A stretch of 64,000 nt of DNA from Planctomycetaceae bacterium (GTDB lineage: Bacteria > Planctomycetota > Phycisphaerae > Phycisphaerales > SM1A02): assembly GCA_947490615.1 (NCBI GenBank), contig CANLHK010000001.1, forward strand, positions 124,001 through 188,000. Direction: 5' to 3'. Position 1 is the stretch's first letter. The number at the start of each line of letters is the position of its first letter. Shown here in pieces: positions 9,562 through 17,495 of this stretch. The position numbers and the translations under genes were made by a program. The notes below the pieces were generated by a model that was not told where the DNA came from, did no database searches, and worked only from the letters and a program-made list of their open reading frames with translations.

Positions 9562-9831
9562 CTACTTCTTGGTGAGCGCTGCGAGCTTGGCAGCCATGCG
9601 GCTCTTGCGGCGCGACGCGGTGTTCTTGTGGATCGTTCCCGTGGCGGCGACCTTGTCGATGGTGCGCACGGCAATGCGCATGGCCTTTTCGGCCGCGACT
9701 GCGTCACCTGCGGTGAGCGCCTTGAGGAACTCGCCTGCAGCGTCCTTGACGCGACGCTTGCGCCACGCGTTGCGCGACTGGAGCTTGGAGGTCTGGCGGA
9801 CACGCTTCTTGGCTGATTCGGTATTTGGCAC
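9562..9831 (-). CDS. rpsT: 30S ribosomal protein S20
   Basis: 89 residues beginning at a GTG (9831) with a good ribosome binding site (AGGAA seven bases upstream). The longer frame upstream has no ATG that would give an S20-like start. The sequence is classic S20: VPNTESAKKRVRQTSK at the start, RNAWRKRRVKDAAGEF in the middle, and HKNTASRRKSRMAAKLAAL at the C-terminus, all strongly basic helices that bind 16S rRNA. S20 genes often start with a weak non-ATG codon used for autogenous control, and the GTG here fits that. The gene is monocistronic-looking with a 267-base upstream region. Confidence 0.95.
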   Translation of the reverse strand: MPNTESAKKRVRQTSKLQSRNAWRKRRVKDAAGEFLKALTAGDAVAAEKAMRIAVRTIDKVAATGTIHKNTASRRKSRMAAKLAALTKK

Positions 9832-9964
9832 GGTCGTTCCTGTCGCAGTCGGTGCTCGGACTCCAGGCCGCTTCGGTCGGTCGGATCGGGGATCATGCCG
9901 ACTTTGCTTGCGGTTTGCAAGTCGCCACCCGTCGATTGGGCGGACCACACGATGGGGAGGGAAA

Positions 9965-9979
9965 CCCGCGCTGCGCGGG
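9965..9979 (-). promoter_or_regulatory. strong hairpin in the upstream region of rpsT
   Basis: CCCGCG-CTG-CGCGGG forms a perfect 6-bp stem with a 3-base loop about 130 bases upstream of the rpsT start. Read on the minus strand it is followed by TTTCCC, too weak for a confident terminator. It may be a leader structure or nothing. The rest of 9832-10098 holds no gene I can support; a second weak hairpin (CTTGC...GCAAG, about 9905-9919) is also there. Confidence 0.3.
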
Positions 9980-10040
9980 AGATTGCGCGACGCCATCGTT
10001 CGCCACTCCACCACCGTTTGCCCCAACGGCGCGCACTCTC

Positions 10041-10062
10041 GAATTCCTGATGAATTCCTGAG
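10041..10062 (+). repeat. 11-base tandem duplication upstream of the FIST gene
   Basis: GAATTCCTGAT is followed at once by GAATTCCTGAG, an almost perfect tandem repeat ending 36 bases before the FIST start. Two adjacent identical half-sites could be an operator, but no regulator is known. Confidence 0.35.
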
Positions 10063-10098
10063 AACCTCTGTGGTGGTTCGCCTTCTCCGCATACGTTT

Positions 10099-11332
10099 AT
10101 GTTTGTGCCTGCCGCACCGCACCTCGCCACCCGAACCGTCCTTTCGGAACTCCCCGATACTTGGAAGGCTGCGCATGCACTCCGCAGCGAACTCGAAGCG
10201 GGCTCGCGCATCCGCCCCGACCTCCTCGTGGTCCTCGGAAGCACCCATCATCGCGCGCTGTTCTCGGACGCGTTGCGCATGCTGCGCGCTGCGATTCATC
10301 CCGTTCATCTTTTGGCCTGCACGACTGAGAGCGTGATCGTGAACGATCGTGAGATTGATCAAGGTCCCGCCTTGGCAGCCATGGCGCTGAATCTCCCTGG
10401 CGTGGTCATGAAGCCGTTCACCTTTGGACTCTCCGACGGTCCGCCATCAGTGTGGAGCGATGGGTTCATCCGCGAGCGCGTGGCGCTTCCGCCTGACCAC
10501 GGCGCCCTGCCGCACCGCGGGATCTTGATGTTCGCCGATCCGTTTTCGATCAACGCCGCGCAGGCGTGCGCGGCGATCCAGCGCGCAGCGGGTCGCACGG
10601 GAATGCGCATCACGGGAGGAGTCACCAGCGGCGCCTCCGCCGTTGGTCTCGATGTGCTTGCGGCGGACCGTTCCATCGTCCACAGCGGCATCGTTGGACT
10701 CTCCATCTTTGGCGGCGTGGAGCTCGACCATCGGCTCGCCGAAGGGTGCGCTCCGATTGGTGCGCCCATGGTGGTGACTGCGATCAAGGGCAAGGAGATC
10801 GTCGAACTCAGCGGAATCCCCGCGCTCGCCGCCGCCGCACAATCTCGGCGACCGATTGGCTCCGCGCGCGCGCGAGCTCCTCAAGCACGGGCTCATACTT
10901 GGTGTGGCATCGGGCGAGTCCGACGAACGATTTGAGCTTCGCGACTGCGCGCTTCGGACCGTCACGGCGGTCGACCACGAGGCCGACACCTTCACGGTCG
11001 ACGAAATCGTTCCCGTTGGGAGCGATGTCCAGTTCTACATCCGCGACCCCGTGACCGCCGCCGAGAATCTCGATGAAGTCCTTCAGGACCACGCGGAGTG
11101 CACGAACCCTGCAGGCGCGCTGCTGTTCGCCTGCCACAAGCGAGGCCCGCAGTTCTTCGACGAGCCGAATCGCGACGCGCGGATTGTCTCCAAGGCGTTG
11201 AACAGCGCCCCTCTCCTCGGTTGCCAGTGTGCTGGCGTCATCGGAGGCACCCAGGGCAGTGCGACGGTGCGGTGCTACTCGGCCTCAGCGACACTCCTGC
11301 GCGAACCGCACTCGACGGGTGCGGGAGCGTGA
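10099..11332 (+). pseudogene. FIST-domain sensory protein interrupted by a frameshift
   Basis: The first frame (10099-10935) encodes a FIST N domain (GSRIRPDLLVVLGS, ITGGVTSGASAVGLDV, SGIVGLSIFGGVELDH) and then decays into arginine-rich nonsense after GIPALAAAA at about 10840. The homologous C-terminal half continues in the +1 frame from about 10838 (LGDRLAPRARELLKHGLILG) to 11332, with FIST_C features (FYIRDP, ALLFACHKRG, LLGCQCAGVIGG). The shift maps to the GCCGCCGCCGCAC stretch around 10827-10840. One extra base there would explain it. Joined, the product would be about 410 residues, normal for FIST proteins, which bind small ligands such as amino acids. It is either a recent pseudogene or a sequencing error. 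Confidence 0.75.
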
Positions 11333-11383
11333 GCCACGCCGCGCGGCCTTTGGTTGCGTGAAGCGACTCGCTACCCTGCCTCG

Positions 11384-13078
11384 ATGGCACTCGGTGCAAT
11401 CCTCCTCTCCCAAGGGCTCGTGACCGACGAGCAGCTCGAGCAAGCGCTGCGCGAACAGGCCGCTGCAGGAGAACGGCTCGAGCAGACGCTCGCGCGACTT
11501 GGCTTTGCCAGAACCGAACAGGTCATGCGCGCGCTCGCCGACGAGTTGGCGATGCCCTTTCTTCGCCTCGATGAAACCGAAATCGACGAAGAAGCCGTGC
11601 GCGCCGTACCGCCGCGACTGGTCTTCAAACTCCGTGCGATTCCCGTGCGTTTCGACAGCGGTCGGCTTGTCGTCGCCACGAGCGACCCGCTGCGGCTCGA
11701 CGCCTTTGATCAACTGCGCATGGCCGCAGGCATGCCCGTGACGCTGGTTGTTGCCGACGATGAGGACATCGGCATCCAAATCCGCAGCCGCTTTGGCGTG
11801 GCGGGTGATGTGCTCGAAGCTCTTGGCGCTGGTGACGCACCGACACTCGAAGGCAAGGCCGAGTCTTCCGAAACCGACACCGCCAGCCAAGCAAGCGTCG
11901 TGCGACTGGTGAATGACCTGCTCTTCGAAGCGATTCGTGAGCGCGCTACCGACATCCACATCGAGCCCTACGAGACCGAGCTTCATGTGCGCTATCGCAT
12001 CGACGGCATCATGAGCGATGCGGGCGTGCCCCCAACGATTCATCGTTTTCGAAACGCGATCGTGAGTCGCCTCAAGATCATGGCGAGTCTCAACATCGCC
12101 GAGAAGCGTCGTCCGCAAGATGGACGCATCACGCTCAAGCAACGAATTCCTGGGCAAAAGATGCAGGAATACGACTTGCGTCTCTCGGTGATTCCCATGC
12201 TCTACGGCGAAGGCGTGGTGCTGCGCATCCTCTCCAAAAGCGCAGTGCTGGTCGGCCTTGATGAACTCGGCATGCCCGAGGGAATTCGCACGCGCTGGCT
12301 CGACCTCGTCACGCGTCCACACGGCATCGTGTTGGTGACGGGACCAACGGGCAGCGGAAAGTCGACGACGCTCTACGCGTCGCTCAAGCAGATCGTCACG
12401 GGCGAAGTGAAGGCGATCACCGTCGAAGACCCCGTCGAATACCACGTGACGGGCGTGAACCAGATTCAGGTGAACCACCAGGTTGGACTCGACTTCGCGG
12501 CGGGCTTGCGCGCGATCCTGCGTCACGATCCCGACATCATCATGATCGGCGAAATCCGCGACGCCGAGACGGCCAACGCAGCGGTGCAGGCCTCGCTCAC
12601 AGGGCACCTCGTGCTTTCGACGATGCACACCAATGACTCCTGTGGCGCCGCGACACGATTGCTCGACATGGGCGTCGAACCGTTTCTTGTGGCGAGCACC
12701 GTCGAAGGCGTCCTTGCGCAACGACTACTCCGACGCGTCTGCCGATCGTGCGCCGTGACGCGGCCTCCACGCGACGGCGAGCTTCCGCGCGATTTCCTTG
12801 TCGGCCCCCTGCTCACTTCAGATGGGCTGGTGGCGGAATCGGTCGGCTGCCGCGAGTGCCGCGGATCGGGTTTCCGCGGTCGAATCGGCTGCTACGAATT
12901 GCTCACCGTCGATGAGCTTTCCCGTGCCGAGATCATGAAACGGGCCAGTTCGAGCGCCGTCGAGATCGCCGCACGCAAGGGTCAAAACCTCACGGCGCTG
13001 CGGGAATCTGCGGCAGAACTGGTGGCACGGCGCGTCACGACAGCCTCCGAAGCGCTCGCGGCTGTGAAGACGGCGTGA
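11384..13078 (+). CDS. GspE/PilB-family secretion or pilus assembly ATPase
   Basis: 564 residues from the ATG at 11384; a TTG at 11354 would add ten unlikely residues. Domains in order: MshEN/GspE N-domain (LGAILLSQGLVTDEQLEQAL at the start, then FLRLDETEIDEEAV), linker, and the RecA-like ATPase. The ATPase has Walker A GPTGSGKST (about 320-328), Walker B DIIMIGEIRD (about 384), a His box STMHTNDSCGA, and a C-terminal tetracysteine zinc motif (CRSCAV...CRECRG, about 451-500). It drives type II secretion or type IV pilus assembly at the inner membrane. No pilin, pilC or secretin gene is adjacent, so which machine it serves is unclear. Confidence 0.93.
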   Translation: MALGAILLSQGLVTDEQLEQALREQAAAGERLEQTLARLGFARTEQVMRALADELAMPFLRLDETEIDEEAVRAVPPRLVFKLRAIPVRFDSGRLVVATSDPLRLDAFDQLRMAAGMPVTLVVADDEDIGIQIRSRFGVAGDVLEALGAGDAPTLEGKAESSETDTASQASVVRLVNDLLFEAIRERATDIHIEPYETELHVRYRIDGIMSDAGVPPTIHRFRNAIVSRLKIMASLNIAEKRRPQDGRITLKQRIPGQKMQEYDLRLSVIPMLYGEGVVLRILSKSAVLVGLDELGMPEGIRTRWLDLVTRPHGIVLVTGPTGSGKSTTLYASLKQIVTGEVKAITVEDPVEYHVTGVNQIQVNHQVGLDFAAGLRAILRHDPDIIMIGEIRDAETANAAVQASLTGHLVLSTMHTNDSCGAATRLLDMGVEPFLVASTVEGVLAQRLLRRVCRSCAVTRPPRDGELPRDFLVGPLLTSDGLVAESVGCRECRGSGFRGRIGCYELLTVDELSRAEIMKRASSSAVEIAARKGQNLTALRESAAELVARRVTTASEALAAVKTA

Positions 13079-13158
13079 CGCGCAAGCCGCGCATGGTGCG
13101 GGCGAAGGCCCCGCGCGCGGCGTCGGCTTGGTCGTTGCCGCCTCGCTTGCACGGCATC

Positions 13159-13194
13159 GTGCAACCGAACTTGCAACCGAACCTGCAACCAAGG
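13159..13194 (+). repeat. three tandem 12-base repeats in the leader of the coiled-coil gene
   Basis: GTGCAACCGAAC, TTGCAACCGAAC and CTGCAACCAAGG follow each other without gaps, about 70 bases upstream of the start at 13265. The 12-base phase is close to a helical turn, so they could be stacked protein-binding sites. No known motif recognised. Confidence 0.45.
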
Positions 13195-13264
13195 TCGATT
13201 GACGCGCGGAAGGAAAGTTCCCATACTTCCCCCCTTCGGGCCTAGGGCTCATGGAGATATGAAG

Positions 13265-14626
13265 ATGTCGTCTCGATCTGGCGGTTCTACAGGTGTGTTG
13301 GTTGCTCTCGTTGTGTTTGTGGTCCTCTCTGTGGGACTCCTCACAACCTCCATCGTCCTGTACGCCGGCAAGTCCGATGCAGAGACCAAGGAGAGCCAGG
13401 CTCGCGCCGAGCTCAACAGCTTCATCTCAGCCGAGGAGCGCGGCCGCTCCGAGACCCAAGCTCTCAAGAACAACGCTGGCGGCAACAGCCTCTTCTCCTA
13501 CCTTGCGGAGCAGACTGCGCAGACTGGCGACTTCGTGATGAGCAACCGCGGCGCTAATCTCGCCGACATGCGCTCGGCACTCTCACTCGGTGAGAAGGAC
13601 ACGGTGAAGGACGCGATGCGCAAGCTCCAGCAAGAGCGCGACGCGCGCACCCAGGAAGCTGGCGCACTCAAGAGCCGCGCCAACGAGCTCACCAAAGAAA
13701 TCGACACGCTCAAGGAGCAACTCGCAACCTCCGAGAAGACGCGCACCGAGGCCGTGAACGCAATCTCCAAGTCGATCTCCTCGTTCAGCGATGCCGCCAA
13801 CGGTTACCGCAGCGAGTTTGACACCGCCAAGGCCGCGCTCGATCAAGCGCGCGCCGACATGGCCACCCGCTTCGACAGCGAAACCGGTGCGCTCCAAGGC
13901 GAGATCGACACGCTCCGTTCCGAGCGTTCCATCCTCGACTCCCGTATCGCCGCGCTGCAGCGCAAGGTCGAGAGCTCCTCGGCGAAGGCTGCGAATCCAG
14001 CCGCGCTCGTCGATGCCCATGTGGTTGGCTACGAGGCTAAGACGGGCACCGTCTTCATCGACATCGGCACCAACCGTCGCGTTGCTGCGGGCATGACCTT
14101 CGAAGTCTTTGATGACGCCGCAGGCATCACTGCTTCCGCACAGTCGGGCAATCGCGGCAAGGCGAGCATCCAGGTGGTCAAGGTCGGTGACACCACTTCG
14201 ACCTGCCGCATCCTCCGTGGATCGGGCAGCCGCCCAATCGTGAAGGACGATGTCGCCGCCAACGCGGTCTTCAATCCTGACTACCGCTTCAAGTTCCTCG
14301 TGCACGGCAAGTTCGACACCAACAACGACGGCAAAGCCACCACGGGCGAAGCCGACTACATCAAGAGCCGCATCAAGGAATGGGGCGGCGATGTGACCGA
14401 GAGCGACGCGCTTTCGGGCGACCTCGACTTTGTTGTGCTTGGCGTGCAGCCACCGCTTCCTTCGCCGCTCCCAAGCGACGCGACTGAGGCGCAAACGCTC
14501 GCCTACACCGAGCAGCGCAACGCGCGCGAACTCTACGACAGCCTCTTCCGCACCTCCGCCGACGCCGAGATCCCCGTCCTCAACTGGACGCGCTTCGAAA
14601 CGCTGACTGGAACGGTCAACCGCTAA
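13265..14626 (+). CDS. membrane-anchored coiled-coil protein with a BRCT-like C-terminus, unknown function
   Basis: About 453 residues. The ATG at 13265 sits 8 bases after GGAG and is preferred; 13259 is also possible. One N-terminal membrane helix (about residues 10-33, TGVLVALVVFVVLSVGLLTT) leaves the rest outside the cytoplasm. Long heptad-type coiled coils cover about 100-260. They are followed by a small beta domain (AHVVGYEAKTGTVFIDIGTN) and a C-terminal segment, IKSRIKEWGGDVTESDALSG then DLDFVVLG, which resembles a BRCT fold by pattern only. No family name recognised. It is the first gene of a plus-strand run with the LpxL-like gene 14 bases downstream, suggesting an envelope role. Confidence 0.8.
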   Translation: MSSRSGGSTGVLVALVVFVVLSVGLLTTSIVLYAGKSDAETKESQARAELNSFISAEERGRSETQALKNNAGGNSLFSYLAEQTAQTGDFVMSNRGANLADMRSALSLGEKDTVKDAMRKLQQERDARTQEAGALKSRANELTKEIDTLKEQLATSEKTRTEAVNAISKSISSFSDAANGYRSEFDTAKAALDQARADMATRFDSETGALQGEIDTLRSERSILDSRIAALQRKVESSSAKAANPAALVDAHVVGYEAKTGTVFIDIGTNRRVAAGMTFEVFDDAAGITASAQSGNRGKASIQVVKVGDTTSTCRILRGSGSRPIVKDDVAANAVFNPDYRFKFLVHGKFDTNNDGKATTGEADYIKSRIKEWGGDVTESDALSGDLDFVVLGVQPPLPSPLPSDATEAQTLAYTEQRNARELYDSLFRTSADAEIPVLNWTRFETLTGTVNR

Positions 14627-14640
14627 GCGGTCAACGGCGC

Positions 14641-15723
14641 GTGACGCTCGCCATCGAACTCACCCAGTACGCGGCGGCCCGAACGGTCGCCGCGCTGCTT
14701 TCACCGTTCGATCCCGATCAAAACCTTGAAACCGCGCGCCTGGTCGGGCGCCTCTATTCGCGCTGCGCAGGCAAACGCCGCGAACGCGCGCGCGCTGGAG
14801 TGGCGCGCGCGTTTCCTACGCTGGACCTCGAGACGCAGCGCGCCATCGTCGACAGTTCGATCGGTCACATGTTCGGACTCTTCATGGTGGACGCGTTCGC
14901 GATGCCGCGGACCATCGGCCATGAGAACTGGCAAGATCGCATCGACTTCGAGCACGCGCGCAAGTCGATCAAGCATCTCATCGACGACAAGCCCTGCATC
15001 TTCCTCACGGGCCACATCGGAAACTGGGAGCTGCTCGGGTACGCCTTGGCGCTCATGGGCTTCAACATGACGGCGCTCGCGCGGCCGCTGGATAATCGGT
15101 TTCTCAACGATTGGCTGCTTGGCGTGCGGCAGAAGACTGGACTCAAGGTCATCACCAAGTGGGGAGCGGTTGAGGAACTTGAGCGCGTCATCGACGCAGG
15201 CGGCAAGATCGGATTCATCGCCGATCAGAATGCAGGTGGCGACGGACTGTTCGTGCCGTTCTTCTCGCGCTTGGCCTCGACCTACAAATCGATCCCGCTC
15301 TTGGCGATGCGCTACCAACTCCCGATTGTCTGCGGTTACGCGCGACGGATCGATGGTTCGTTCCGTTATGAAGTGCGCGTCGACGATGTGATCGAGCCCA
15401 GTGATTGGGCTGACCTCGAAGACCCGATGCTCTACATTGGGGCACGGTTCAATCGCGCACTGGAGTTCATGGTTCGGCAGAGTCCTGAGCAGTACCTGTG
15501 GATCCATCGGCGCTGGAACTCGCGTCCCAAGCATGAGCGCGAGGGGAAACCGATGCCCGCACGGATGGAAGCCAAGTTGGCATCACTCCCTTGGATGACT
15601 CCTGCGCTTCTCAATGAACTCCAGAAGCCGATCGACGCGCCCGTTGAGCCTGGCGCCCTCGATCTGCCTGGAGTTCCGCAAGCGCTCGACACCCGCTATC
15701 GTCCGAATCGGGCACCTTTCTAG
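14641..15723 (+). CDS. LpxL/HtrB-like lipid A (lysophospholipid) acyltransferase
   Basis: 360 residues from a GTG start 14 bases after the preceding stop. It is a member of the LPLAT/HtrB family that adds a secondary acyl chain to lipid A or a related lipid at the inner face of the inner membrane. The catalytic H-x4-E motif is in LTGHIGNWELLGYAL. The later family motif ADQNAGGDGLFVPFFSR and the C-terminal LWIHRRWNSRP are both present. There is a 60-residue extension beyond the usual end. Together with kdsC, lptB and the LptC-like gene this supports an LPS outer membrane. Confidence 0.88.
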   Translation: MTLAIELTQYAAARTVAALLSPFDPDQNLETARLVGRLYSRCAGKRRERARAGVARAFPTLDLETQRAIVDSSIGHMFGLFMVDAFAMPRTIGHENWQDRIDFEHARKSIKHLIDDKPCIFLTGHIGNWELLGYALALMGFNMTALARPLDNRFLNDWLLGVRQKTGLKVITKWGAVEELERVIDAGGKIGFIADQNAGGDGLFVPFFSRLASTYKSIPLLAMRYQLPIVCGYARRIDGSFRYEVRVDDVIEPSDWADLEDPMLYIGARFNRALEFMVRQSPEQYLWIHRRWNSRPKHEREGKPMPARMEAKLASLPWMTPALLNELQKPIDAPVEPGALDLPGVPQALDTRYRPNRAPF

Positions 15724-15750
15724 GGCTTCTCGAACGGTGTCCTGCCGTCG

Positions 15751-16158
15751 GTGTGCGGAACTTCCCCATTGGCCAATCGCTTTACCAACCGCTGCATCGC
15801 CATCGTCGACGACGATCCCGACATCTTGCAGTCGATTGAGCTCGCGTTCCGCCACGAGGGCGCGCGCACGGTGACGGCCAGTGACGGACTCGGTGCGCTG
15901 CATCTCGTACGCGAGGCGCGGCCTGATCTCGTCATCCTCGACATGATGCTGCCGCGCAGTTCGGGATTGCTCGTGCTTGAGAAGCTCCACGAAGAGAAGT
16001 GCGAGATCGCCATCATCATGCTCACCGCCAATCAAGGGAAGCGGCATCGTGAGTTTGCCCTTGGTCTTGGTGCTCGTGCCTATTTGACCAAACCCGTCTC
16101 GCTCGGACGCTTGCTCGAGACCGCCGTCGCACTGATCCCTCCGATTTCAAGTGCCTGA
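15751..16158 (+). CDS. single-domain response regulator (CheY-like receiver)
   Basis: 135 residues from a GTG at 15751; a TTG at 15769 is an alternative and there is no ATG at the right place. A receiver domain fills the protein: acidic pocket IVDDDPDI, phospho-acceptor Asp in LVILDMMLPRSSG, the switch residue in IIMLTANQ and the conserved lysine in AYLTKPVS. No output domain follows, so it probably acts by protein contact like CheY or Spo0F. No histidine kinase is adjacent; the nearest is the flagellar one at 54782-55906. It lies 27 bases after the acyltransferase gene. Confidence 0.88.
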   Translation: MCGTSPLANRFTNRCIAIVDDDPDILQSIELAFRHEGARTVTASDGLGALHLVREARPDLVILDMMLPRSSGLLVLEKLHEEKCEIAIIMLTANQGKRHREFALGLGARAYLTKPVSLGRLLETAVALIPPISSA

Positions 16159-16194
16159 CGCGCTATCATCGCGCCCCACTCTGCAACCGCTGCC

Positions 16195-16629
16195 ATGCTG
16201 GCTGACCTCTACATCCTCCAACAACCGCGAGCGCGCACCGAAGGAGGCGGGCTCGTCCCGCTTGGATCGCGCACAGAGGTCGTCGCGTTTTTTCGCACCA
16301 TGAACACCGCGGTCGAACGCGATGGCACCGACATCCTCTATGGCCCTGGCATCCGCGTGGAGCTTCCGCCCATGCAGGATCCGGTGATGCAGCTCACCAT
16401 CACGGTGACCGAAGACGAGCTCTTTCACATCCTCTTCTTTGGCACCGCCAACGAGCCGCGCGGAAGACTGCTACGAGCCACCCTGGCCAAGGGTTGGAGG
16501 TTCTTCGATCCTGTGCGTTCGGAGTATGTCCCGCCATTTCATGATGGCGATGAGGACGACAGTCCTGCGGGGAGCCCGCTGAGCCGCAGCGCCTACGGCG
16601 ACGATGACGACGACGACGACGACGACTGA
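16195..16629 (+). CDS. small unknown protein with a poly-aspartate tail
   Basis: 144 residues, no family recognised. An alpha/beta-looking body (LADLYILQQPRARTEG, VVAFFRTMNTAVERDG, MQLTITVTEDELFHILFFG, WRFFDPVRSEYVPPF) ends in an acidic linker and nine consecutive aspartates encoded by a GAC/GAT repeat (16600-16626). There is no signal peptide or membrane helix, so it is likely cytoplasmic. The acidic tail may bind cations or basic partners, as in DNA mimics, but that is speculation. It sits in a run of short plus-strand genes between the receiver protein and another small gene 39 bases downstream. Confidence 0.7.
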   Translation: MLADLYILQQPRARTEGGGLVPLGSRTEVVAFFRTMNTAVERDGTDILYGPGIRVELPPMQDPVMQLTITVTEDELFHILFFGTANEPRGRLLRATLAKGWRFFDPVRSEYVPPFHDGDEDDSPAGSPLSRSAYGDDDDDDDDD

Positions 16630-16668
16630 GCGCGCGTCGAGTTCCTTGGCCGCAAGCGTGAGCGCCGC

Positions 16669-17037
16669 ATGAACCTTCCATTCCAAGCCGAGTGTGCGAC
16701 GACGGCGCAATCCTTGTGCGACGCTGTCCTCCGTGCACTCGACTATCGAGGCGATGTCACGATTGAGACGCGGGACGGTCGAGTGATCGTCGGCTACCTC
16801 TTCGATGCATCGCTCGAGCCCGCCGACCGCGCGACACTGCGCCTCCTCCCGAGCGATGGGTCGCCGCGCATTGCCCTTCCGTTGGCGGAGGTTTCCAACA
16901 TTGCGTGCACAGGTCGGGACACCGCGAGCGGCCGCAGTTGGGAGAGTTGGCTCAAGCGCTCCGCCGCCAAACGCGCGGCCAACGAGAGTGCCAACATCGA
17001 GTCGGAGCCGCTCGACGCCCCTTCTGGGCTCGCCTGA
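16669..17037 (+). CDS. small unknown protein, SH3/Sm-like beta barrel predicted
   Basis: 122 residues from the ATG at 16669. The central part, YRGDVTIETRDGRVIVGYLF then TLRLLPSDGSPRIALPLAEV, has the alternating strand pattern of a small beta barrel, the kind often seen in Sm-like or SH3-like proteins, followed by a basic helix (SWESWLKRSAAKRAANES). No named family recognised and no catalytic residues evident. It is cytoplasmic by composition and cotranscribed in appearance with its upstream neighbour. Confidence 0.7.
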   Translation: MNLPFQAECATTAQSLCDAVLRALDYRGDVTIETRDGRVIVGYLFDASLEPADRATLRLLPSDGSPRIALPLAEVSNIACTGRDTASGRSWESWLKRSAAKRAANESANIESEPLDAPSGLA

Positions 17038-17235
17038 GGCCGTGTCCAATCGCGAAAAACTCGGGGGGCCCGTCCTGTATCGGGGGCGCTCCAACCGCCT
17101 CATGGTGCGTCAGGTTCTCGGCCGCCGCCGTTGCGGCCGCTTCGGCTTGCCCAACCCCCCGTTCATTGGCATGATCCCCCTTCTGGAATCGCTTTCGTGC
17201 ACGATCCCGTGCCGATCACCTCAACAGCAGTTCTC

Positions 17236-17490
17236 ATGGCCAACCTTGGATCGTCGTCCGTGACCACCGAAACCACCCTTGCAGCGCTTGGCGAAGCGCG
17301 GGCAGTCTTGGTGGAACTCGAGCTCAGCAAGTCGATCGTCGAGCACAAGCTCGCGGAAGACCGCCGGCAAGACCCGATTCGACAGGTCACCGGGGCGAGC
17401 AGCCTAGATGCTGCGATTGAGTCGACGCGCAGCCTGATCCGTCTCCTTGAGACGACCTCGGCGCTTGCGGAAGATGCCGAGCGCGTCTGA
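17236..17490 (+). CDS. 84-residue helical protein of unknown function
   Basis: Starts at the ATG 17236; the frame upstream of that is open but reads as non-coding. The product is almost entirely helical ([40 protein letters not shown]), suggesting a small coiled coil or helical hairpin. It ends 6 bases before the convergent CapD-type gene. The 198 bases upstream (17038-17235) hold no feature I can support. No family recognised. Confidence 0.55.
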   Translation: MANLGSSSVTTETTLAALGEARAVLVELELSKSIVEHKLAEDRRQDPIRQVTGASSLDAAIESTRSLIRLLETTSALAEDAERV

Positions 17491-17495
17491 GGCTC

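Noticed and set aside
9832-10098. Search for a tRNA or small RNA upstream of rpsT
   Set aside because: Only short hairpins were seen; no T-loop, anticodon arm or conserved RNA motif.
11285-12721. 478-codon minus-strand open frame
   Set aside because: Antisense to the GspE/PilB-type ATPase, whose Walker and zinc motifs are unmistakable; the antisense product is His/Asp/Arg-rich with no family pattern.
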